The notes under the pieces: generated by a model | What the model saw: only the letters and a program-made list of their open reading frames with translations | What the model was told of the DNA's origin: nothing | The model's database searches: none | Assembly: GCF_014333525.1 (NCBI RefSeq) | Contig: NZ_JACSCX010000001.1 | Location: forward strand, 806,001 to 870,000 | DNA from: Hymenobacter puniceus | GTDB lineage: Bacteria > Bacteroidota > Bacteroidia > Cytophagales > Hymenobacteraceae | Direction: 5' to 3' | Length of the DNA stretch: 64,000 nucleotides | Shown here: positions 6,968 through 15,617 of the stretch, in pieces | Numbering within the stretch: position 1 is the stretch's first letter | Layout: every line of letters starts with the position of its first letter | Position numbers and translations under genes: made by a program

Positions 6968-9900
6968 CTACACCCCCACCGTTTCCTCACTCCCCAGCTC
7001 GCTTAGAATCCGCTTGGCGGCCTGGACGCTTTTCACGTCTTCAAAGGAGATGATGAGCTGTTCTTTGCGCTCCTTCATGGATGCCGAGCGCGGGTGGGTC
7101 TGCACGTAGCTGAGGATGTTGCCGAAGGTGGCGCCCTGGAAGTAGGGCTCGTTGTTGGTGGCCGGGATGAATCCTTTGAGCAGGTTCTTCTTGAGCGTGA
7201 GCTTCTCGAACCCGGTCTGGCAGGCCAGCCAGCGCAGGCGCACGATGTCGGCGAGCTGTTCCACCTCCTGGGGCAGCGGTCCGAAGCGGTCCACGATGCC
7301 GGTGAGCAGCTTGCGCAGCTCCTCGGCGTTTTTGGCCCGATCGAGCTTGCTGTATAGTTGCAGGCGCTCCGAGACGCTGCTCACGTAGCGGTCCGGAATG
7401 AGCACCTGCAGGTCGGTTTCGATGTTGCACTCCTTGGGGCCGCTGGTGCCGGCGGCCTGCTGGAGGCGCTGGGTGGGGTCGCCAAGGAACAGGTCGCGGA
7501 ACTCGGTTTCCTTGAGCTCCTGCACCGCCTCGTCGAGAATCTGGTGGTAGGTTTCGAAGCCCAGGTCGTTGATGAAGCCCGACTGCTCGCCGCCCAGCAG
7601 GTTGCCCGCGCCCCGGATGTCCAGGTCGCGCATGGCCACGTTGAAGCCCGCGCCCAGGTCCGAGAATTCCTCCAGGGTGCTCAGGCGCTTGCGGGCGTCG
7701 GAGGGCAGGCCGGCCACCGGGGGCGTGAGCAGGTAGCAGTAAGCCTTTTTGTTGGAGCGGCCCACGCGGCCCCGCATCTGGTGCAGGTCGGAGAGGCCGT
7801 GCATGTGGGCGCGGTTGATGAGGATGGTGTTGGCGTTGGCAATGTCGAGGCCCGACTCGATGAGGGTGGTGGCCACCAGCACGTCGTAGTCGCCGTCCAC
7901 GAACTTCATCATGCGCTTTTCCAGCAGGTCGCCGTCCATCTGGCCGTGCACGTAGGTCACACGGGCATCGGGCACGAGGCGCAGAATCATGCTGGCCTGC
8001 TCCTCGATGTCCTTGACGCGGTTGTGCACGAAAAACACCTGCCCGCCCCGCTTCAGCTCGCGGGAAACGGCGTCGCGGATCAGCAGCTCATCGTAGACGT
8101 GCAGCTCCGTTTGCACCGGCTGGCGGTTGGGCGGGGGCGTGGCAATCACGCTCAGGTCGCGGGCCCCCATCAGCGAGAAGTGCAGGGTGCGCGGAATGGG
8201 CGTGGCCGAGAGCGTGAGCGTGTCCACGTTGACCTTGATTTCCTTGAGCTTGTCCTTGGTTTTCACCCCGAACTTCTGCTCCTCATCAATCACCAGCAGG
8301 CCCAGGTCCTTGAATTGCACGTCCTTGTTGGTGAGGCGGTGGGTGCCGATGAGGATGTCGGTTTTGCCCTCGGCCACCCGGCCCAGGGTTTCCTTGATCT
8401 GCTTGGTGCTCTTGAAGCGGTTGACGTACTCCACCGTCACGGGCAGGTTGCCAAGCCGCTCCCGGAAGGTTTTGTAGTGCTGCATGGCCAGGATGGTGGT
8501 GGGCACCAGCACGGCCACCTGCTTGCCATCGGCCACCGACTTGAAGGCGGCCCGGATGGCCACTTCCGTCTTGCCGAAGCCCACGTCGCCGCACACCAGG
8601 CGGTCCATGGGGTGGGGCAGCTCCATGTCGCGCTTCACGTCCTCGGTGGCCTTGGCCTGGTCGGGGGTGTCCTCGTAAATGAAGGAGGATTCCAACTCGG
8701 CCTGCATAAACGAGTCGTGGGCGAAGGCGTGGCCGGGCGCGGTTTTGCGCTTGGCGTACAGCCGGATTAGCTCGGCCGCAATGTCCTTCACCTTTTTCTT
8801 AACCGACTTCTTCTTGTTTTCCCACTCCGGCGAGCCCAGCTTGCTCATGGTGGGCGGCGTGCCCTCGCTGCCGCTGTACTTGGCAATCTTGTGCAGGGCG
8901 TGGATGCTCACCGTCAGCACGTCGTCGTCGCGGTACACCAGCCGGATGGCTTCCTGCAGCCGGTCGTTGATTTCCACCTGCGTGAGGCCGGCAAAGCGAG
9001 CAATGCCGTAGTCCTGGTGTACCACGTAGTCGCCGGGCACCAGGGTACGTAGCTCCTTGAGCGTGAGGGCCTTTTTCTTGGAGAACTTCCGGGTTTCCTG
9101 GGCCCGGTAGAACCGCTCGAACAGCTGGTGGTCGGTGTAGACGACGAGGCGCAGCGTCTCGTCGATGAACCCTTCGCGCAGCCCCAGCAGCAGGTGCTGG
9201 AACTGCACGTTGTTGTCCAGCTCGTCGAAGATGGTGCGCAGGCGGTCGGCTTGGCGTACCTGCTCGGCGGCAATGATGTTGGTGTAGCCCTTGGCCTGGT
9301 TGTCGTGCAGGTTCTTGACGATGCGATTGAAGTCCTTGCCGAAGCTGGGCTGGGGCTTGGCGCTGAACTGGAACTCCTCCGCGCCGGTCTTGAAGTGGAA
9401 CCGTTTGCCGAACTCCACCACCGCAAACCCTTCCAGCAGCTTGCGCAGCGTCTTGGCCGACTCAAACAAATCGGCCGGCTTGCTCACCACCTGGGTGCCG
9501 CCCGCCACGGCCAGCAGCTCCTGAAAGCCCGCCTCGGCCTTATCGAAGTACTCGTCCACCACGTCCAGGGTCTGGCGCACGTCCTTGGCCCACACGGCGG
9601 TGTTCTTCGGAATAAACTCCAGAAACGCCTCCCGCGTCTCCTGCAGCAGCTTGGTCTGCACGTTCGGGATGATGCTCACCTGCTGCCGCTTCTCCACCGA
9701 CAGCTGCGTTTCAGGGTCAAACGTCCGAATCGTCTCCACCTCATCCCCGAACAGCTCGATGCGGTAGGGCAGCTCGTTGGCGTACGAGAAGATGTCCACA
9801 ATGCCGCCGCGCACGGCAAACTGGCCGGCCTCGTACACAAAGTCGCTCCGCTCGAAGTCGTACTCGGCCAGCATGTCGCTCACGAAGTTCACGTCCAGCT

Positions 9901-10486
9901 TGTCGCCCACCTTCACCAGAAACGTGTTGGCCACGAGGCTTTTCTTATTGATAACCTTCTCGAACAGCGCCTCGGGGTAGGTGACGATGAGCACGCCGGC
10001 CGTTTCCTTGGCGCTGGCCTTGCCGCGCTTTTTGTCCTTGGTTCCGGTGGAGTCGGCTGCGTCGTCGGCAGCCTGCTCGGCGGTGGTTTTGGGGCCACGG
10101 TGCGAGTTCAACTTGTTCAGCACCTCGGCCCGCATCAGCACATTGGCGTTTTCCGTCTCATCGAAGCTGTAGGGCCGTTTGTAAGACGTCGGGAACAGCA
10201 GCGGCTCCTCTTCAGGCAGCAGGTGCTGGAGGTCGGCCAGGAAGTAGGCGGCCTCGTCCCGGTCGTGCAAGACGAACAGGTGGTGCTGGTCGGGGTACTC
10301 CTGGTGCACGGAGGCGGCCAGCACGGCATCCTGGGAGCCCACAAGGCCCTTCAGATGCAGGCGCACAGGCGCTTCGGCCTTGTCGGCGGGCTTCAGCGAG
10401 TGGCGGGTGGCCGGGTTCAGGCGCGCGCCCAGCGTCATGCCGGTGGGGTCGAGGGCGTAGAGCTTCAGTAAATCGGTGACCTTCAA
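6968..10486 (-). CDS. mfd: Transcription-repair coupling factor Mfd
   Basis: 1172 residues, normal for the family. Mfd binds RNA polymerase stalled at DNA lesions, pushes it off by ATP-driven translocation and recruits UvrA. Seen here: UvrB-like N-terminus, a charged Bacteroidota-type insertion near 140-165 (rich in D, K, A), the CarD-like polymerase-interaction domain beginning VPGDYVVHQDYGIARF (~480-495), helicase motif I GDVGFGKTE (~634-642), motif II DEEQ (~732), motif III TLSATPIPRT and motif VI QMRGRVGRS. The C-terminal region with DRYVSSVSERLQLY is the TRCF domain. Translation probably begins at TTG 10486, 25 nt after a -7 element at 10511-10518. Confidence 0.98.
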   Translation of the reverse strand: MKVTDLLKLYALDPTGMTLGARLNPATRHSLKPADKAEAPVRLHLKGLVGSQDAVLAASVHQEYPDQHHLFVLHDRDEAAYFLADLQHLLPEEEPLLFPTSYKRPYSFDETENANVLMRAEVLNKLNSHRGPKTTAEQAADDAADSTGTKDKKRGKASAKETAGVLIVTYPEALFEKVINKKSLVANTFLVKVGDKLDVNFVSDMLAEYDFERSDFVYEAGQFAVRGGIVDIFSYANELPYRIELFGDEVETIRTFDPETQLSVEKRQQVSIIPNVQTKLLQETREAFLEFIPKNTAVWAKDVRQTLDVVDEYFDKAEAGFQELLAVAGGTQVVSKPADLFESAKTLRKLLEGFAVVEFGKRFHFKTGAEEFQFSAKPQPSFGKDFNRIVKNLHDNQAKGYTNIIAAEQVRQADRLRTIFDELDNNVQFQHLLLGLREGFIDETLRLVVYTDHQLFERFYRAQETRKFSKKKALTLKELRTLVPGDYVVHQDYGIARFAGLTQVEINDRLQEAIRLVYRDDDVLTVSIHALHKIAKYSGSEGTPPTMSKLGSPEWENKKKSVKKKVKDIAAELIRLYAKRKTAPGHAFAHDSFMQAELESSFIYEDTPDQAKATEDVKRDMELPHPMDRLVCGDVGFGKTEVAIRAAFKSVADGKQVAVLVPTTILAMQHYKTFRERLGNLPVTVEYVNRFKSTKQIKETLGRVAEGKTDILIGTHRLTNKDVQFKDLGLLVIDEEQKFGVKTKDKLKEIKVNVDTLTLSATPIPRTLHFSLMGARDLSVIATPPPNRQPVQTELHVYDELLIRDAVSRELKRGGQVFFVHNRVKDIEEQASMILRLVPDARVTYVHGQMDGDLLEKRMMKFVDGDYDVLVATTLIESGLDIANANTILINRAHMHGLSDLHQMRGRVGRSNKKAYCYLLTPPVAGLPSDARKRLSTLEEFSDLGAGFNVAMRDLDIRGAGNLLGGEQSGFINDLGFETYHQILDEAVQELKETEFRDLFLGDPTQRLQQAAGTSGPKECNIETDLQVLIPDRYVSSVSERLQLYSKLDRAKNAEELRKLLTGIVDRFGPLPQEVEQLADIVRLRWLACQTGFEKLTLKKNLLKGFIPATNNEPYFQGATFGNILSYVQTHPRSASMKERKEQLIISFEDVKSVQAAKRILSELGSEETVGV

Positions 10487-10510
10487 AACGGAGTTCGGCT
10501 AGGGAGGAGG

Positions 10511-10518
10511 CAAAGGTA
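10511..10518 (-). promoter_or_regulatory. -7 promoter element TACCTTTG before mfd
   Basis: On the minus strand this reads TACCTTTG, matching TAnnTTTG; a TTG sits 16 nt farther upstream (10535-10537) as a possible -33 box. It places a transcription start about 20 nt before the TTG start codon of mfd. Confidence 0.6.
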
Positions 10519-10566
10519 GAAGCCCGGCCGAAGTCAACTCCGGTCGGGCATTGCGTACGGCGGGTT

Positions 10567-10645
10567 GTCATTCCGGGCGTAGCGAGGAATCTGAGGTACC
10601 CATTACAAGGATAAACCCGGATTCCTCGCTACGCTCGGCAATGAC
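10567..10645. repeat. Dispersed intergenic palindrome, GAGGAATC type
   Basis: Left arm begins GTCATTCCGGGCGTAGCGAG and the right arm is its near-exact inverse, ending CGGCAATGAC; each arm is about 26 bp with two or three differences. A related but decayed copy lies at 52500-52573. It resembles a REP or small non-autonomous repeat rather than a terminator. Confidence 0.7.
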
Positions 10646-10772
10646 GGTTGGCCTGCGGTTAGGTGCGCTACTCAATACCGCCGCACGGCGTGTAAAGTTT
10701 CCGCCGGACTTAGGACCAGTTGCCGTACCTTACCAGTTCATGCAGCTAAGTAGCCCGGGGGGGCATAGGGCA

Positions 10773-10988
10773 ATGGCAGATACGCAGCACGAACAAGAGA
10801 GAGGAGACGAGTGGGACAATCTGTTACACCATTTGCGGCAAGTGCGCCAGCAGGTGCAGGAACAAGGCCCACTGCCCGAACAGGCCCAGGCCGAAGCCAC
10901 CGACGCTTTCCGGCGTGGACTGGCACTGCTGGAAACGCAAATGCAGGACATGCGCAGTAATCTGAAAGGCAGCGCCGGCAAGTGGTAG
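10773..10988 (+). CDS. Small hypothetical soluble protein
   Basis: 71 residues from ATG 10773: MADTQHEQERGDEWDNLL followed by a long amphipathic helical stretch (VRQQVQEQGPLPEQAQAE, RRGLALLETQMQDM) and a basic end. It is charged, Gln/Glu-rich and probably alpha-helical. No family is recognised. Longer in-frame starts would run through the palindrome at 10567-10645 and are rejected. Moderate confidence that it is expressed. Confidence 0.45.
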   Translation: MADTQHEQERGDEWDNLLHHLRQVRQQVQEQGPLPEQAQAEATDAFRRGLALLETQMQDMRSNLKGSAGKW

Positions 10989-11196
10989 CAGTGCGTATGG
11001 CATACCACCGCAGCCGACAAGCCAGGGTGTGCCTTGTCTATCGTAAGCTGTAAGTCTGGCACTGGTTATCAACACAGGCAGGCCTGGCTGCTCCTATCCT
11101 TGAAGCCAACTTTCCGCTGTGCAGCGGGTATAACGGGGCCCGTACTATTGTTACAGCTTTGCAGCCAGTTTCTCGCCTCTTCATAGCCTATTCTCT

Positions 11197-11937
11197 TTGC
11201 GCGGCTCATCTCACCTGGCCATTGGCCTCATTACCGGCGTTGCCGTAGCAGGCCTCGTGCCCGGTATCCCCTTCTCTCCGGCCGGTATTGCGCTGGCTGG
11301 CTTTTCGGCCCTCGCCCCCGACCTCGACCACCCCAGCTCGCGCCTAAGCAAGCGGCTGGGCTTTGCGCAGCAGTATGTGCGCTGGGCATTTGTGGGGGTG
11401 GCACTGCTCCTGGCGGCTTACACACACTTCCAGCTGCCCATCGGACCCGACCGGCGCATGGGCTTTACAGCGGCGCTGGCCTTTGGGCTCATTGGCGCGG
11501 CCATGCAAGGCGACTCCACCCGGCGGCTGGCGCTGCTGTTCACGGGCCTGTGCACTGTGGTGGCAGGCCTCTACACTGAGTTTTTGTGGCTGAGTATGCT
11601 GGGCTGCTTTGTGGCCGTGGCCCCTTTCACTAATCACCGCTCCTGGACTCACACCATCTGGGCAGCCATCCTCTGGACCTACATCGGTCATTTGGCCAAC
11701 CAAAGCCTGGGCTGGCGCGGCGTGGCCCTGTACGCCGGCGGCGGTTACGTATCGCACTTGCTGGCCGACACGCTCACGAAAGCCGGGGTGAAATGGCTGA
11801 TGCCGCTGCTGGACACTTCGTTTAAGCTTCCGCTGATTCGAACCGGCTCGGCCAGCGGCAATATGCTGGAGGTGGCCATCTGTGTCGGCTATGCCGTACT
11901 GGTAGTAGGACTAGTTGCCAGCCGAATTGAATTTTAA
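11197..11937 (+). CDS. YdjM-like inner-membrane metal-dependent hydrolase (DUF457)
   Basis: 246 residues, starting at TTG 11197 (MRGSSHLAIG, the usual N-terminus of this family). Conserved metal-site residues appear as SSHLAIG (His), ALAPDLDHP (Asp-x-Asp-His), NHRSWTHT (His, Thr-His) and YVSHLLADTLT (His, Asp). Six or more hydrophobic helices occur, as in the LexA-regulated YdjM family of membrane-bound metal hydrolases. The physiological substrate of the family is not well established. It stands alone, with 700 bp of non-coding sequence after it. Confidence 0.85.
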   Translation: MRGSSHLAIGLITGVAVAGLVPGIPFSPAGIALAGFSALAPDLDHPSSRLSKRLGFAQQYVRWAFVGVALLLAAYTHFQLPIGPDRRMGFTAALAFGLIGAAMQGDSTRRLALLFTGLCTVVAGLYTEFLWLSMLGCFVAVAPFTNHRSWTHTIWAAILWTYIGHLANQSLGWRGVALYAGGGYVSHLLADTLTKAGVKWLMPLLDTSFKLPLIRTGSASGNMLEVAICVGYAVLVVGLVASRIEF

Positions 11938-12648
11938 CGATAAAACACTGTATATACATACTTACACACGTTTTCACTGCCCGCTTTATCCCGCTCGGTG
12001 CGTGGCAACTGTGCCGGTGCAATAACGGCACGCGAGTCTGGCGGCAGATTTGAGCTGCAACTCGCTTACAAACAAACTTCTAAATCTAGATTCACGGTTC
12101 AACCCCGAAAAAAGCTCATGCTATTTTCATTTAAAAATCTATAATTTGCAGCCTATTGCCTCTGGCAACGTACTTAACCGGCGGCTCATTTGCCGTTCAG
12201 ATGGTTACGCAGTATAACTTCACTGGGTAATGCGCACTTTTAGTAGAGCAGCACCAAACTGCACTTTGAATATATGATCATACGTTCAATGATAGGCTTA
12301 TGTAAAATATATTTTATTTAATATTACAGCTGTTTTCTTGCGAATACTATTGGAAGCCCGCCTCTGCTGCGGCCCGATATAGGAAGCATGAAGTATTGGG
12401 GAGCAGTGGAGCTGTCCGGCAGATCAGGCACTAGTACCGCAGGTTACCTTAGCTTCAACTGGCATTGCTTCCAGTTCAGCTTGTAATCCCTGGCAGGTAC
12501 CGAATATAGTCTATCATGCAGGCAGCTAAAGCAGTGGGTATCGTATCTTTGACATCAGTCTATGCCAGCAGTGGCTGTAGCTGAAACTAGTTAACTGCCC
12601 CCTTACCCCCACACACACCTTTTTACTTACCTTTTCAACCCTTTTTGT
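11938..12648. other. 711-bp AT-rich intergenic region
   Basis: No open frame with coding character was found on either strand. Base composition is clearly lower in GC than that of flanking genes, with A/T-rich runs around 12120-12150 and 12290-12330. The downstream end holds a -7 element for the NYN gene (12544-12551) and a pyrimidine-rich leader with CCCCCACACACACC near 12606. No RNA gene was recognised. Confidence 0.5.
12544..12551 (+). promoter_or_regulatory. -7 promoter element TATCTTTG before the NYN gene
   Basis: Exact TAnnTTTG match that would give a leader of about 90 nt before ATG 12649. No convincing -33 TTG is seen. Confidence 0.5.
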
Positions 12649-13656
12649 ATGAACCAGATTAATAGCCCTCTGATTAGGGTCGGCGTCTTTTATGACGGCA
12701 ATTATTTTTTGAAGATCAGTGATTACTACTATTTCCAGCACGACCGTAAGGCTCGGATCAGCCTGGAAGGCCTGCACGAGTTCATCCGCCACCAGGTAGC
12801 CGAGGAAGAAGACGTAGACGTGCGCCTAAGCCGCATTATCGACGCACATTTCTTCCGCGGCCGTCTGTCGGCAACGGAAGCACGCGACAAGGACCGTCTG
12901 TTCCATGACCGGCTGCTCGACGATATTCTGATGAATATGGGCATTGCCACGCACTACATGCCCCTAAAAACGCGCGACGGCCGTCTGCAGGAAAAAGGCA
13001 TTGACGTGTGGCTTAGCCTGGAGGCGTTGGAGCTGGCACTGCACAAAAGCTACGACGTAGTCGTGCTTATTGCCGGCGACTCTGACTACGTGCCCCTGAT
13101 TAAGAAGCTCAATACCATTGGCACGCGGGTAATGCTGCTGAATTGGGACTTCAAGTACGTCGATTTCAAGGGCGAAGCGCGTGTAACGCGCGCCTCGCAG
13201 CACCTGCTGGAGCAGGCTACCTATCCGGTACAGATGCACGAAATCATCGACCAGGGTTTGGCCGATGCCGACGAACTGATTGAAACGATGTTTGTGAACA
13301 CGCCGGAGCCAACGCCCTACCCGGCCGTTGCGAAACCCGTGCGTCCAACCGGCCCTACTGCCGCTGGCCCGGTCGGCACGATTGGCATCAGCACCATCAA
13401 GAACCTGAAGAACGGATTTGGTTTTGTGGTGATGCCGCCCAACAACCTGTTCTTCAGCTACGCTGATATGGCCGAGGGTGACTTCAACGAGTTGCGCGAA
13501 GGTGATTGGGTGGAATTCACGGTGGGCCGCAACCACCGCGACGAAGACTGCGCCCGCAACGTACGCAAAGTAGCCGCTCCTGCTATGGAAGAGGGCGACG
13601 AGTACGACGACGAGCACTCCGAGCACGAGTCGGCTGATTCGTCGGAGCATCTGTAA
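12649..13656 (+). CDS. NYN-domain (LabA/DUF88-like) putative RNase fused to a cold-shock-like domain
   Basis: 335 residues. The N-terminal NYN domain (PIN-like fold, ~8-205) shows its acidic site: D16 in VFYDGNYF, D119 in EKGIDVWLSLE, and D144/D146 in IAGDSDYVPLI. A Pro/Ala-rich linker (~220-242) leads to a C-terminal OB-fold of cold-shock type (~243-312) with KNGFGFVV resembling RNP1 and NNLFFSYADM resembling RNP2, then an acidic Glu/Ser tail. NYN domains are metal-dependent nucleases of RNA processing or defence; the OB-fold would bind single-stranded nucleic acid. This points to an RNA-processing or surveillance nuclease, but the target is unknown. A strong hairpin follows the gene. Confidence 0.85.
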   Translation: MNQINSPLIRVGVFYDGNYFLKISDYYYFQHDRKARISLEGLHEFIRHQVAEEEDVDVRLSRIIDAHFFRGRLSATEARDKDRLFHDRLLDDILMNMGIATHYMPLKTRDGRLQEKGIDVWLSLEALELALHKSYDVVVLIAGDSDYVPLIKKLNTIGTRVMLLNWDFKYVDFKGEARVTRASQHLLEQATYPVQMHEIIDQGLADADELIETMFVNTPEPTPYPAVAKPVRPTGPTAAGPVGTIGISTIKNLKNGFGFVVMPPNNLFFSYADMAEGDFNELREGDWVEFTVGRNHRDEDCARNVRKVAAPAMEEGDEYDDEHSEHESADSSEHL

Positions 13657-13690
13657 GCCTCTTCCTGATACCAGCGCCGTTTAGCGCATA

Positions 13691-13729
13691 AAAGCCGCCA
13701 GCTGCTCATACGAGTAGGCTGGCGGCTTT
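13691..13729 (+). terminator. Terminator after the NYN gene
   Basis: Arms AAAGCCGCCAGC and GCTGGCGGCTTT are exact complements around a 15-nt loop; 35 bp after the stop codon. Confidence 0.8.
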
Positions 13730-13743
13730 CTGCGTTTACTGGC

Positions 13744-13812
13744 GCTTGGTAGTGAGTAGCTGGTAATGAGTAATGGAATCTAATATCCACTACCAGCTAC
13801 TCACTACCAAGC
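13744..13812. repeat. Inverted repeat with 22-bp arms
   Basis: Arm 13744-13765 (GCTTGGTAGTGAGTAGCTGG...) is the exact inverse of 13791-13812 around an AT-rich 25-nt spacer. It sits between the NYN terminator and the 3' end of the thioesterase gene and may terminate the latter or be a mobile remnant. Confidence 0.7.
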
Positions 13813-13818
13813 ACTACT

Positions 13819-14301
13819 TCACTCCTGGGGCTCAGCATCAGGAAAAAGCAGGCGGTGAAAGTCGCGCTTGTCGGCGGGGTAGCGGTTAAAGGTGCCCATG
13901 CCGCGTGCAACCACCACGCCACCGTCGCGGTTTGGGCATTCGATGGTTGCGCTGCTGACCAGCAGTGTTTTGCCGGCATGCTCCACGCGGGCCCGAGCTA
14001 CCAGCGCATCGTGCAGCCGCACCGGATGCAGGTAGTTGATTTTAAACTCCACCGTCGAAACCAGCTCGCCGGCCGTGAAAGCCAGCGACAAAGCGGCAGC
14101 TCCCAGGGCTGCGTCCATCAGCCCGGCCAGTACGCCGCCATGGCAGGTGCCCGGCGACGACAGGTGCTCGTCGCGGACGATCATGCGGTACTCTGCGTCG
14201 CCGGGGCTGTGCACAGTCAGTTCCATGCCGTTGGTACGGCCGTAGGCATTTATTTGGTTGTAGATGGCCACAAGCGTGGCTACGTCGGGAAGTTGATCCA
14301 T
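13819..14301 (-). CDS. PaaI-family hotdog thioesterase
   Basis: 160 residues with a single hotdog domain. The motif CHGGVLAGLMDAALGAAA carries the HGG loop and Asp used by PaaI-type acyl-CoA thioesterases, and the beta-strand region STVEFKINYLHPV follows as expected. These enzymes hydrolyse aryl- or acyl-CoA esters as housekeeping or detoxifying activity. The next gene upstream on the same strand is an acetyltransferase 84 bp away, so a short operon is possible. The substrate is not predictable. Confidence 0.85.
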   Translation of the reverse strand: MDQLPDVATLVAIYNQINAYGRTNGMELTVHSPGDAEYRMIVRDEHLSSPGTCHGGVLAGLMDAALGAAALSLAFTAGELVSTVEFKINYLHPVRLHDALVARARVEHAGKTLLVSSATIECPNRDGGVVVARGMGTFNRYPADKRDFHRLLFPDAEPQE

Positions 14302-14385
14302 GAATGGTGGCGGAATAAGCAGCGGCCCAACCAGGCGGCATGCCGGGCAATATACACTGCTTACTCACGCCGTGCGGTTGTTGCT

Positions 14386-14856
14386 TTAGCTTGCGCTGAT
14401 TGCCTGGGAGGTCGAAACATACAGGTCTTTTGCCATCAGAAAATGCGCGACGACGCCAAATAGCGTGTGCGATGGGGCCTGCACTGTGTAGCCGAGCTGC
14501 TCGTAGAAAGGCACGGCTGTCTCGCGGGCATGCAGCACCAGGCGGTGGTAGCCTCGCTGCCGGGCAGCAGCTTCCAGGTGCTGCAGAAGCTGCTTACCAA
14601 TGCCCTGCCCCTGGCACGAAGGAGCTACCGCCATAAAGCGCACCTGCCCCACGCCTGGGTCGGCTGCTTGCAGCATGGCTACGCCCACTGCCTGGCCGGT
14701 GGCGTCTGTATACAATGCATGTATGGTAGAAGGCCAACTGTCTTCCGGGACTCGTTCTGAGCCTTCGGGCTGCTGCCAGGGCTGGCGAAGCACTTCGTAG
14801 CGTAGGCGGTAATACGCCACCCATTCGGCAGGGCTTTGCGGTGTCAGGAGAGGCAT
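14386..14856 (-). CDS. GNAT-family N-acetyltransferase
   Basis: 156 residues. The acetyl-CoA-binding motif A is RFMAVAPSCQGQGIGKQLL (Q/R-x-x-G-x-G/A form), followed by RLVLHARETAVPFYEQLGY, the classic motif B ending. The N-terminus (YYRLRYEVLRQPW) resembles ElaA/YjcF-type GNATs. It is soluble, with a likely small-molecule or protein amine substrate that cannot be named. It lies upstream of and parallel to the thioesterase gene. Confidence 0.9.
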   Translation of the reverse strand: MPLLTPQSPAEWVAYYRLRYEVLRQPWQQPEGSERVPEDSWPSTIHALYTDATGQAVGVAMLQAADPGVGQVRFMAVAPSCQGQGIGKQLLQHLEAAARQRGYHRLVLHARETAVPFYEQLGYTVQAPSHTLFGVVAHFLMAKDLYVSTSQAISAS

Positions 14857-14930
14857 AGTGGCGGGCTCAGGGGCAGGAATAACTGCAAGGATACTGAAAA
14901 ACAGCAGCCTGTCTATCTGCCTTACCTTCC

Positions 14931-14938
14931 TACCTTTG
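14931..14938 (+). promoter_or_regulatory. -7 promoter element TACCTTTG before yajQ
   Basis: Exact TAnnTTTG match 77 nt before ATG 15016. Confidence 0.5.
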
Positions 14939-15015
14939 CGGCCTGCCTTAGCCGTTGTGCCAACTGCTGCGCCGGTTTAGCGTACTGCCTTTCATTCCCT
15001 TCATTTCTTCTCCTC

Positions 15016-15513
15016 ATGGCCTCCTTCGATATCGTCAGCAAAGTAGACCCTCAAACGCTGGAAAACGCCGTGAATACGGCACAGAAAGAACTGCAAACCC
15101 GCTACGACCTCCGCGACACCAAAGGCGGCATCGAGCTGAACAAGAAGGAAAACACCATTCAGCTCAGCTCTGAAAACTCGATGCGCGTGAAGGCTCTGGA
15201 AGACATTCTGCTGGGCCGGGTAGTGAAGCAGGGCATCGATGGCACGGCCCTCGACTTTTCGGCTGAAGAGCAAGCCAGTGGCCAGCTGATCAAGAAAACC
15301 ATCAAGGTGCGCGCGGGCCTCGACAAAGAGGTAGGCCGCAAAATCAGCAAGGCCATCAAGGATGCCAAGCTGAAAGTGGACGTGCAGATGCAGGACGACC
15401 AAATGCGCGTGACGGCCAAAAAAATCGACGAACTGCAGGGCGTTATTGCACTGCTGCGCCAGCGCTCCGCCGACATTGGCCAGCCGCTGCAGTTTGTGAA
15501 CATGAAATCCTAG
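15016..15513 (+). CDS. yajQ: YajQ-family cyclic di-GMP/nucleotide-binding protein
   Basis: 165 residues from ATG 15016, normal for the family. It begins MASFDIVSKVDPQTLENAVN and continues with ELQTRYDLRDTKG, KALEDILLGRVVKQG and SKAIKDAKLKVDVQMQDDQMRV, all strongly conserved in YajQ. The fold is two ferredoxin-like domains; some members bind cyclic di-GMP and act as transcription cofactors, while others bind tRNA or GTP. A longer upstream start is rejected because the promoter-like TACCTTTG lies at 14931 and homologues begin with MASFD. Confidence 0.95.
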   Translation: MASFDIVSKVDPQTLENAVNTAQKELQTRYDLRDTKGGIELNKKENTIQLSSENSMRVKALEDILLGRVVKQGIDGTALDFSAEEQASGQLIKKTIKVRAGLDKEVGRKISKAIKDAKLKVDVQMQDDQMRVTAKKIDELQGVIALLRQRSADIGQPLQFVNMKS

Positions 15514-15617
15514 TTGCGGAAAAATCCCCGACCAGGAGTTGAGAGCATAGCAGCGCGAGTTGCTTCTGTATGCTTACAGCTCCAAGTTGCCTCTCCCTTT
15601 TCACTTAGTAGTTGAAT

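Noticed and set aside
7358..10471. Long plus-strand frames opposite mfd
   Set aside because: Antisense shadows of the strongly supported mfd gene, rich in Val, Gly and His with no family pattern.
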